Source of the DNA: Carposina sasakii
Taxonomy: Eukaryota > Arthropoda > Insecta > Lepidoptera > Carposinidae
DNA: 64,000 bases
Direction: 5' to 3'
Assembly: GCA_014607495.2 (NCBI GenBank)
Contig: CP053157.1
Span: 6,696,001 to 6,760,000 of the forward strand
The notes below the pieces were generated by a model. That model searched no databases. It had not been told where the DNA came from and worked only from the letters and a program-made list of their open reading frames with translations. The position numbers and the translations under genes are program-made. Numbering within the stretch: the first letter of the stretch is position 1; every line of letters begins with the position of its first letter. Shown piece by piece: positions 44,221 through 53,535 of this stretch.

Positions 44221-47200
44221 TTAGAGTTTAATATTGTTAATTTTGATAAATTTGGCCAGGGCTTTCATTATGGGGTAGTTAGTAAGAGTTAGTAAACATT
44301 GAAAATTAGTAGGGAGAGGGACGTCAGGAGGGAGGAAGTTATAAAGAGAAGAAGATAGCTTGGGACAATTAAAAAATATATGTTCTACATTACCTTCGTC
44401 CAGACCACACTCGCACAGAGAACTGTCTTTTACTCGGATCTTAGCCAAGTGAACAGGTGTGCAAGCATGTCCTAGGCGAAGGCGACAAATGGTAGACGTG
44501 ACTGTCTTATTCACCCTCTTGTATTTATTAAACCAGGGTTTGCATGGAATAATCGGTTGTATATTTCCATAATATCTACCCTTAACAAGTCTGTTTATAT
44601 TCCATGAGGCCTGCCATTCTGATGTCAACCGTGGCCCGGCAGACTCCCTCAAGTCGTGACAAAATATATGACTGTGGTCAGGTGATCCCATCCGAGTAGC
44701 AGCCTTCGCTAGAGTATCCACAGTATCATTACCAGCGATGCCGCAGTGACCAGGAATCCACGCGAGAATAATATTAAGGCCCTGCAGGTGACAATTGTAA
44801 AGGGCTTCTCTGATGTCTAGTATTATGGGGAAATTGGATTTAGATTTGAATGGATTTGATAAAATTGCCTGTAATGAGCTCCGTGAGTCGGACAGAATGA
44901 TGGATTTAAGATTATGTGATAGGGAGTATTTGATCGCTTCTAAAATGGCAATAGCCTCACCAGAGAATACTGAGGATTGGGAAGGACATTTGAAGGACAA
45001 GACGATTTTGAATCGGGGAATCCAGACCGATGCCCCCACGCTGCCCTTATCAGACAGTTTAGACGCATCGGTGTAGATTGGGAGCCAATCCTGCCAATTT
45101 TTTGCCATTAACGATAGAAAAAGCGAATTGGCTTCGGGAGACTGCTTTGATATGCCCATGTCAAGAATAACGTTGGGGGAAAAGGTAAGGGAGTTAAAAC
45201 TCTTTTGGAATAGAGGTTGGGTATCAGATTGAAAAACAGAGTGAGGAAGGAGGGAACAGAAGGAAAAGCTATTGACCATTAGAGGAGTTTTATTTTGTGC
45301 CGAAGACAGAAGAGAGAGATCATGGAGTTTGGTGATAAGAGGATGGCATGTGTCCTGGTAGGTCTTAAATATAAAACGATCACAGAGATATTGTCTGCGG
45401 AGACATAAAGGAGGCTCAACGCATTCCACCTGCATCGCATTAATAGGGGATGATTTCATGGCACCTAATATAATCCTGAGGCATTTAGATTGAATTTTGT
45501 TCAAAGCATCGAGTGGACCCTTATTACAGGGAATCAAAAGGAAAGAACCGTAATCCATGTGGCTGCGTACTATTGCGTTATACAAAATTTTCTGGGTAAA
45601 TGGGTGGGATCCCCACCACACCCCTGACAGAGCTCTGAGAACATTAACGCCTCTTTCACATTTCTCAGCAATATAATTGAAATGGGCTTCACCTGTCAAT
45701 CTACGATCCAGAATCAGACCCAGGAACTTTACTTTATTGTGGACTGGTATAGCTTGACCTTGTATAGAAATGTTGACTTGCGGGATGGAACGTTTCCTAG
45801 TAAACATAACGATACTGCTTTTGGAAGCTGATAAAGAAAGTCCATGTTCTGTCAACCACAAATCCAGGTATTGTAAAGCCGAATTAAGCCGGGAGGAGGC
45901 TTCTTCAACCGATTTAAGGGAGATGTATAGGGCTAGATCATCAGCATATTGTAGGATGTTGCAAAAACTATTGACGGTTTGATCGAGGTCATATGTATAT
46001 AGATTATAGAGGAGCGGACTAAGAACTGAGCCCTGTGGGAGGCCCTTCCAGACCTGTCTAGGAGGAAGAAGAGAACCTTGAGAGCGAATGCATATGGATC
46101 TGTCCATCAAGATGTTGCTTATGATGTGTGTTAACCTCACTGGGAGACTCAGCTGAAGCATTTTCTGCCTGAGCACCGGAAGAAGCACGTTGTCATAGGC
46201 TGATGAAATGTCTAGGAAGGCACCGATTAAGACTTCACCTCTTGCAAAAGCCAGTCGAATGTCTGAAATGAGAATACCCAAACTGTCCATTGTACCAGAA
46301 CCTTTGCGGAAACCAAATTGGGATTTGGGTAAATTTTGCGACTCTCTATTATCCATTCAAGTCGGGCCTTGATAAGATGTTCCATAATTTTAAGCAAAAC
46401 GGACGATAGAGCGATGGGTCGGTATGACGAAGCGGATACAGGGTCTTTTCCAGGCTTTAGGATAGGGATGATGATCTGGGTTTTCCAAGAGTTAGGAAGA
46501 ATACCTGAGAGGAAAAAGTTATTTATTAAATCTAAAAATAGGGTCTTGGCTGAATCACTACATTTCGAAATAAAGGTATAGGTAACACCGTCTATCCCTG
46601 GGGATGAGTCCACAAGCCCATTCAACGCTAGTTTGAGTTCGTTAAATGAGAAAGGATCATCCATTCTGTCTGAGGAGGAGATAGATGTGAGAGGTGAAGG
46701 GAAGGAATCAGAAGAGGGAACAGAAGGGGGAGCAAGCTTATCAGCAAAATTGTCCAACCATATAGATGGGTCATTTGATGACACGTTCGAAACTGAAGAC
46801 GCCGCACAGCGAAATTTTTTGAGTTCTCTCCAAACAATACTCGGAGGAGTTCTGGGTGATAAGCTCTTACAGAATCGAAACCAACCCTGTTTTTTTTTCT
46901 TTGATAAAAGGCGTCTGGTTCGAGCAGCAGTTTGTTGATAAGATAGATAGTTTTCTATAGTCATGGCAGCATCATAGTCAGATTCCGCTTTGCGTCTCTT
47001 CTTAATCATCTCAGTGCATTCATGGTCCCACCATGGAGGAGAGGATAGCTTGCGACGAGAGGAGTTTTTGAGTGGAATATGGGAATCGGCAGAGGACGTA
47101 AGAGCCTCCATGAAGAAGGTATAGTTGCTAAGGGAGTTGGAAATAGAAGTTGTGGGAATGGAGGAGATTTTGGTATCAACAGCGGCCTGATAACTAATCC

Positions 47201-47915
47201 AGTCCGCTGATGCTATTTTATACTTAAGTATAGGGTTAGGATCAGGTGGGCCTGGAGTGGGAGTGGAAACGGAAAGTAAAATTGGGTAATGGTCACTTCC
47301 ATTTGTGAATGGTAGGCGATCCCAGGAAATTGATGACAGAATGGAAGGTGAGCAAGCGGACAAATCCACAGCGGTATTCGGATTTCCAGTGCCTGGGTTG
47401 ACCCTACGAGTTGGTGAACCGTCATTTAACACGATAACATTAATAGTGTCAAAAATGTCTAACAAGTGGGAAGAGAACGAATCAGTGTAGTAGCAACCCC
47501 ACATTGTATGGTGAGCGTTAAAGTCGCCCAAGATAATGGATGGAGAGGAAAGGGAAGAGAGAATAGAGGAAAGTTCGGGAACAAGAGCAGAAGAAGGATG
47601 AGGGATATACACAGAAATAATAGAAATGCCTGCAGTTTTCGCTGCAACAGCATTAATATTTTCACTGTGAGGAGGGAGAGGGATTTGGGAGAAGGGTATG
47701 ATGTGTTTTAATAGGAGGACACTACCTCCGTATCCGTCATCTCTGTCATCCCTCAAGCAGTGGTAGCCTGGAAACCGGAATCGGGTTCCAGGAAGCAGCC
47801 AGGACTCGGAGATGGCAATGACAGCGGGGTCATACTTCCGGACCAGAAGGGTCAAGTCATAAGATTTGCGACGAATGCTTTTAGCATTCCATTGGAGAAT
47901 TTTTAGTGGATACAT
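44221..47915 (-). pseudogene. LINE ORF2: apurinic-type endonuclease, reverse transcriptase, RNase H; one frameshift
   Basis: The first frame (to 46227) starts MYPLKILQWNAKS, the start of an EEP endonuclease, with LGDFNAHH as the catalytic-core motif and a DHYP strand. It then enters the RT with YRPIALSSVLLKIMEHL. The frame is lost near 46330-46337, beside short A and T runs, and resumes in the 46356-44221 frame with KSQFGFRKG, GLPQGSVLSPLLYN and the RT active-site YADD. The second part ends with RNase H (IYTDAS, SGEAIAILEAI, SDSRSSLQAI, WIPGHCGIAGND) and a CCHC-like knuckle (LCECG...HIFFNC). Only one break in about 1230 codons suggests a young copy. Confidence 0.88.
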
Positions 47916-47974
47916 TTTTAACAATATCAGATATTTGATTAAGTAATAAAGCAACGTTGGGCGGTAAGCAGTTG

Positions 47975-49316
47975 TTATATATTTTTTAAAATAGAAGCAA
48001 TAGTGCCTATCACAAGCTCTATAAGATTAGAATTATTTAATAGATTGCTTATGGGAGAAGGAACATCATTTAGAAAAGCAGAACCATTGGGGAGGGAGGG
48101 GGAGGGGGTACGAACAATGGACTGATGAACAGCCCTATCATAGCCCTTACCCGGTTGGGAATGCTGGCGTGGAGGAAGGATCACAGTTTTATTATATGAA
48201 TGAGATGTTTGGGATAAAGGAACTTGGGAAGGAGAGCTAGAGGAAGATAAGGGGATCTCTGTAGTGACATTTGCGTAAGATCTGCGAACTTGAGGATAAC
48301 GGGAAGCAGCTTCTGCATAAGACACACAGTCTTGGGACATCGTTATCTTAATGGACTTCTGTCTGGATTGTTCTGGACAAGAATGGCTAGTTGCAGAGTG
48401 GTGACCTGAGCAATACAAGCATGATACGTTTTCTTCCGGAACTGAGCAAGACTCACCTGAATGAGGTTGGGCACATTTAAAGCAACGAGGTTTAGATCTG
48501 CATTGATTCTTTACGTGACCAAATCGGCAACAGTTCATGCATTGTATGGTTGGTAGCTGGTACGTTTCCACTGGAAGTGAAGTGTGATAACAGAATACTC
48601 TTGCTGGGAGAACCTGACCTTGAAATGTGAGCACAACCGATTGGTAGGAACCCAAGCAACTGTGCCCTCATTCACCGTCTTTCTATTTAATCTGCGAGCT
48701 TTGAGAACCATGCCACAGCCTACAGGTAGAACAAGAGAATCGACTAATTCCTGCATGTCCATATCAGTGGGGACACTCTTAACAATGCCCATACGGGTGA
48801 TATTATATGTAGGAATGGTAGCAGTATACTTGTGAAGAGCAAGTAGTTCGTTTGTAAGGAACTTATTAGCATCTACGGGATTATCGAATTCGACTGAGAT
48901 TCTATTTCGTCCTACGCTTTTTACGCCGTCACAAATAATATTTTTAAACTTGTTTTTTTACCAAAAATTGACCAAATTTAATGGTGCGAAGACTGACCCC
49001 AGAAGAGGGATCTGTCTCTTCCCGTGCAACGTGGACAATAAAGGGGCCTTTATCACCATTATTGTAATTTTTGACCTGAGTCAAGCTAGGGTGGACATAG
49101 ATGTTCTGTGAAGTTAGATTCGAGGATTCAATATCTACAATAGTTTTTTTTTGCCGTATTCGATAGTACCATATCGCTAGGCCGTTTTCGAGAATAATTG
49201 TGTTCCTTGGATTCCTGTGAAAATAAAGGAGGAGAAAAACAATTCTCAGGTGTTTTAGGAGCGTCCAGTATAATTTCAGAACCCTGGGGATCCGGGGGTT
49301 TCGGAGGAATGTCCAT
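47975..49316 (-). pseudogene. LINE ORF1: gag-like protein with CCHC zinc knuckles, frameshifted
   Basis: It starts MDIPPKPPDPQGSE. The reading frame continues in other frames after a 9-T run (49144-49152), after a 7-T run (48953-48959) and again near 48640. The last segment (48655-47975) carries three zinc knuckles: CMNCCRFGHVKNQC, CFKCAQPHSGESC and CLYCSGHHSATSHSC. Such ORF1 proteins bind the element RNA. It ends 59 bp before the ORF2 start. Confidence 0.8.
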
Positions 49317-49699
49317 ACTAGAAAGTAAGGACGGAAATATTAGTTTAAACTTAACTACTTACCACAACCGAGGACACTACACAACAATTAAGTAAAAATA
49401 AAAATAGTAGAAATCTAATTATTTGAGGTTATCCTAAGCCACAAAATCCCACTGACACGTGTGTTTACCAACTCTCGCGAAAGCAGAATCCATCGATTCC
49501 TCTTAGTCCGGCGAGTGTCACTAAAGACATGACGTTAGTGAAAATCCAATATGGCAACTACTAGACGCCATTTTGTGAAAATGAAAAAAATTAAAGTTGA
49601 CAAACTATATCGAGTGGGGTATCGTTGAATAGATATTTATAAAATCTTTTTAGGTTTCTCACAACATTTTTCGATTCGACCAACCGTTTAGGATCTATA

Positions 49700-49967
49700 T
49701 ACAGGGTGTAACAAAAGGGGTATGTCAAGCGAAAAGCTAATACCCCAAATACCCCACTATAGAGAACCTATTTCCAAAATTTCAGACTCAAATTCACATT
49801 TTTATTTTTCTAGATAGTATGAAGAATTCCGAAAAAACTTAGGAATGTCCATACAATTTTGAAAAATAAAAATCTGATTTCGAGTCTCAAATTTTGGAAA
49901 TTGGATCTCTATAGTGGGCTATTTACATAGCTTTTCGCTTAACATACCCTTTCTGTTACACCCTGTA
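49700..49967. mobile_element. Family D foldback MITE, full copy
   Basis: TACAGGGTGTAACAAAAG at the left and TTCTGTTACACCCTGTA at the right, with a mirrored interior. It is the best terminal match to a CAGGGTG consensus. Confidence 0.75.
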
Positions 49968-51016
49968 TATTCATTCCATAATAGAATTCTAGACCACCGG
50001 ACAGTGTTTGTTTTTTTCTTTTCAGTTTTTTTATTATGTACATTATTTGGTTCTTTTTTAAGCAGTCGGGTTTTTGGATTTTTTATTCCTTCGTTTTTCT
50101 ATAACCGACTACGAGTCGTTTATACCGTTCCACTATTCACTTTCTATACTCGTACCTGCTATCGACGAGCGTCCGTCGGTAGTTTATATACCGAGCCCTC
50201 TTCACTCTCAGATGTGCGTTTCGTTCTATGCAAAATAGAAATTTAAAATAACACAAGTTTTTTTGAATATACCTAGGAACCGGGCATAAAAGATGGAGCA
50301 CGCTTGTCTAAAAGAAACCGGTTCACTCTCAACTTGAAGATCCGGTTCTCTATAGTGGGCTATATAGGTACATAGTATATCGCTTAACCATACGCCTTTC
50401 TTACACCCTGTATAGCGAGTTTAATCTGTACCTGTTATCAAATGATAAACATGGGTATCACATGCACGCTCTTGGCCGTTAGAGAGTAAGTATATTCTTT
50501 GCTCTTGGCTCTTTTCTCTTGGGCGCTTGCAGCTTGTGGTGCTAAAATATTGAATTCGTAGTCGTGACGTGATTATAGACGCGAGGTTACAACGATCTTT
50601 TTATAAAAAGTAGCACGAGTGAATCTATACCTAGGTAGATATAAACGTAAAAACTACATTAGACCAAATTTATAAACTTGAATCTTATGAAGTTGCCATA
50701 AGACTCGACTTTGCTTGTATCTTTATGACAACAGACGCCCAGCCATACATTTGAGCAGCTATTTACTCATTCTACTATGGCTATTTGTCGTGCCATTTTT
50801 GGAGCGCTGTCACTGAATCTAGTTATATTTATCAAAGATTCATAGACGGAACTCCACATTACAGATAGGTACGATCGCGCAGAGAAACCCAGAGCAAATA
50901 ATTTTACCTTAAATGCTTTTTTGGCAATGGCTGCAAGAACATAGTTTTTTGCCATTCGATCAGTAACAAAGAAAATACTTTTGACATTGACAACTGGGTA
51001 GATATAATCATAGAGG
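49968..51016. other. Gene-free stretch between the LINE and TM2D1
   Basis: Only the family D right-end fragment is recognised. The open frames 49914-50246 (+) and 50767-50955 (-) have no supporting motifs. Confidence 0.5.
50330..50414. mobile_element. Family D MITE, right-end fragment
   Basis: CTATAGTGGGCTATATAGG followed by a decayed CGCTTAACCATACG and TTACACCCTGTA. Confidence 0.55.
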
Positions 51017-51426
51017 GGATTCGGCGGGAAAAGCTGGAAGGGTGCAGGTGGTTTCTTGTGAAAATCAAAAATTATTTGTAAATGGCTTGCATGTGTCCGT
51101 AAAGTGATGTTTTCTGGTAGATAAGTTATATTTTGATTACTTGTGATGTGAATCTAGTGCGTGTGCATGGTTTTATACGCAGGTAATCCGAGTAAAACTT
51201 TAGCCGGATTACGATCTCTTCATGGGCGCATGTAAGTTGTTTCTGCAATAATTTTTCATTTTGACTAACTTTACACTTGTTCTTGAGGATTTTCCCGACG
51301 TTTCCATTCATCATCATCATTATCATCCATCATAAATTCAGAAATCATTTACTAAAGATAATGGCTGTATGGGCTTAGTTCCCCCTGCCTTTCCTTCGGG
51401 ATAAACTAAACTAACTAAAAAAAAAA
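51017..51426 (+). mobile_element. Retroposon of family E, full copy
   Basis: Same 5' start (GGGATTCGGCGGG) and 3' poly(A) (51417-51426) as the minus-strand copy at 7583-7981, here on the plus strand. It lies about 300 bp upstream of TM2D1. Target duplication is not clear. Confidence 0.75.
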
Positions 51427-51729
51427 CAAATAAAAATCAGTCCACAGACTACTAGTAATCAGTCCTTTTTTTTAGTACAAATAAATCTTAATTTGTTATC
51501 CTTCCTGGTATCTTGCATCTTACCCCTGTTATGTATGTGTAGAATGGTAAACAACTCCTTAACTTGTGGTTCATATTTTATACGGTATTGTGTATGCTTT
51601 GGTGTTGCGTTAACTCGTTATACCTACAATTCTAAAAGAAAAAGCTGTTACTTAATTCTAACTATATAAGTATGATCAAATACTGTGAAGTGACCTCTAC
51701 ACATAACAGATCGTAAGCTGTTTTAAGAC

Positions 51730-52909
51730 ATGCTGCTATTTTTTGGTGCCAATATGTTTATCCCTATCAGCAATCGCTGTAAAAGCGTCCGATGTTGTGA
51801 AACCAAGTAAAGGAGTGTTTGTGGACTGCAATACCTTAAGATTAGGACAGTACATATGCCCAGATCCTAGCTTGGATCAGATAGATCCTGATACACAACA
51901 ATATAGAGGATGTACGAAAGGAAAAGTTGATCCTGCAGAAGGAGAAGCAGAAGGTATTAAACACAGTTGTTTCTAAATTTCATAGGACTCATTAAACCTA
52001 AAATAAACATTAATATGACAAACATTAGTAATTTGTTAACGATAATTATTATTTACAGTGCAATGTGTAGCTGCAGATGATTTAATATGTTTATCAACAA
52101 ATAGTTCTTCATTCACAAGGAAAATGCCATGTAGATGGACGTAAGTATTCTCATACTAAGTATTTGAACATTGTTTCATTCAAACAAAACTATTACTGAT
52201 AAAGTGTTCTTATTTCAGGAATGGCTATTCACTTGAAATAGCTTTACTGCTGTCTGTGTTCCTGGGCATGTTTGGATTAGACAGGTTCTATCTTGGATAT
52301 CCAGGGATTGGATTGGCTAAGCTGTGTACATTGGGATTTATGTTTCTTGGCCAACTACTGGATATTATCCTCATTGCAGCTCAGGTAGGTCTAATAACAA
52401 TTAATGGTGTTATTACAAACCCACATCAAAAGTTAGACATTGTTTAAAAATTACATTTGACATTGTGTATGAAATATATGTTAAATTTGAGCAATGTTTA
52501 GTTATATTCTTTTGTAAATTCCTTTCAGCACTGCTTCTGTTACATGTTCTAAAGCCTTAAGTCTTTGCAAGCACATTAGCCTTTACATGAGTTGTAACAT
52601 AACCAACTATCTGTCATTACATACATACATAACCTCGCCTATACAGTATGCCCATTATTAAATTCTTCATATCTGTCATTGTTCTCAATATGCTTGGATT
52701 GTGTAAATTTTTTTTTGTTAATTACCACACTTCAAATCCAGGATAGCAAACATTAGATTACTTCTGTATTTAAAACATCTTTCCAGGTTGTTGGTCCTTC
52801 AGATGGCTCGGCTTATGTGATACCTTACTATGGAGCCGGTGTTTCAGTGATAAGGAGTGATAATGAGACTTATCTATTACCACAAGCAGATTGGCATAAC
52901 ATCACTTGA
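51730..52909 (+). CDS. TM2D1: TM2 domain-containing protein 1 (TM2D1-like), start frame-shifted by one base
   Basis: Exons: 51730-51953, 52059-52140, 52219-52384 and 52787-52909. The protein has a signal peptide, a Cys-rich luminal part (CNTLRLGQYICPDP) and a TM2 domain in exon 3: two membrane segments around the DRFYLGYPGIG turn. The tail VVGPSDGSAYVIPYYG is specific to TM2D1 within the family. TM2D proteins are conserved in animals; in Drosophila they act in Notch signalling with gamma-secretase. Exons 2-4 and most of exon 1 are open and in phase. The only suitable ATG (51730) is one base out of frame, because of a run of six T at 51739-51744. With five T the start would read MLLF and a normal hydrophobic leader, giving 197 aa, close to the usual length. 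A second, less likely reading is that an upstream exon splices to the AG at 51769-51770. Confidence 0.88.
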
Positions 52910-53455
52910 CAGTGGGGCACCATATCATTTGAACAGGATGAGGACTATGAATGGACTTGAATATTGTTGGAATGGTAGTGTAATTCCCATGAAGTATATA
53001 AGTAAAAAAATACACTAGAAGTTCTTTTGTAACATAGTCATACTCCAGATAGACTGCCTGTCTTCTTAGCCAATTAAAAAGATTGTGTAATGAGGAATTA
53101 TGTTTTTCAGCCAGGTCGCTGACTGGCATACTCATGTGATGTATAGTATTTTTATTCCAGGAGGATAACTTAGGGTCTCCTTAGAATACCTACAGTTGGC
53201 TAATAATTCCAGTTTTAATCCTTTATTTTGAAAGCAGGCAGCCTTAGGAGTTAGTCCTTACTTAGCATACAGTGAATTCCAATTGTCTCAATTAAAATTT
53301 GAAGATTAATAGGGTTCAACTACAGTTTAAAATTATAAAAGGCAAATAACAACAAGTAAAAGTTTAAATGACATGTTTAAATAGGTTTCTAACACAATAA
53401 GTATTCTATTTTTCTTCTTTATGAAACTATTGATATACTTACCTATAGAAGTTTT

Positions 53456-53461
53456 AATAAA
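53456..53461 (+). terminator. TM2D1: Likely polyadenylation signal of TM2D1
   Basis: AATAAA about 550 bp after the TM2D1 stop codon. It sits 30 bp from the opposing signal of ECSIT. Confidence 0.45.
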
Positions 53462-53491
53462 ATACTTTCTTCAACAATTTTATAAATAGTA

Positions 53492-53497
53492 TTTATT
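53492..53497 (-). terminator. ECSIT: Likely polyadenylation signal of ECSIT
   Basis: On the minus strand an AATAAA (plus TTTATT) lies about 40 bp after the ECSIT stop codon. The transcript end would lie within or beside the 3' end of TM2D1. Confidence 0.55.
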
Positions 53498-53535
53498 TTT
53501 CTATATTAGTCTACATAATTATTTACAGTAATAAA

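Larger units (their letters stand above)
44042..49320 (-). mobile_element. Nearly full-length non-LTR retrotransposon (LINE with RNase H, I/R1-like group)
   Basis: On the minus strand there is a gag-like ORF1 (49316-47975) followed by ORF2 (47915-44221) with endonuclease, reverse transcriptase and RNase H. Possession of an RNase H domain and a CCHC ORF1 fits the I/R1-like groups of insect LINEs. The exact clade cannot be fixed without a tree. The 3' UTR holds a polyadenylation signal (plus-strand TTTATT near 44047). The 5' boundary is uncertain, somewhere between 49320 and about 49570. No target duplication was identified. Confidence 0.85.

Noticed and set aside
44813..46938. Several plus-strand open frames over the LINE (44813-45076, 45770-45982, 46336-46581, 46633-46938)
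   Set aside because: They lie antisense to ORF2 domains with clear motifs and show no family features.
51126..51326. Minus-strand open frame starting MIMMMMNGNVGK, also seen at 57207-57401
   Set aside because: It is shared only because both places carry the family E retroposon; the ATGATG repeat gives the Met run. No evidence of a protein.
51730..51807. Short reading frame from ATG 51730 as the real TM2D1 start without change
   Set aside because: It reaches a stop after about 26 codons and does not join the conserved frame, so it cannot encode the protein as written.
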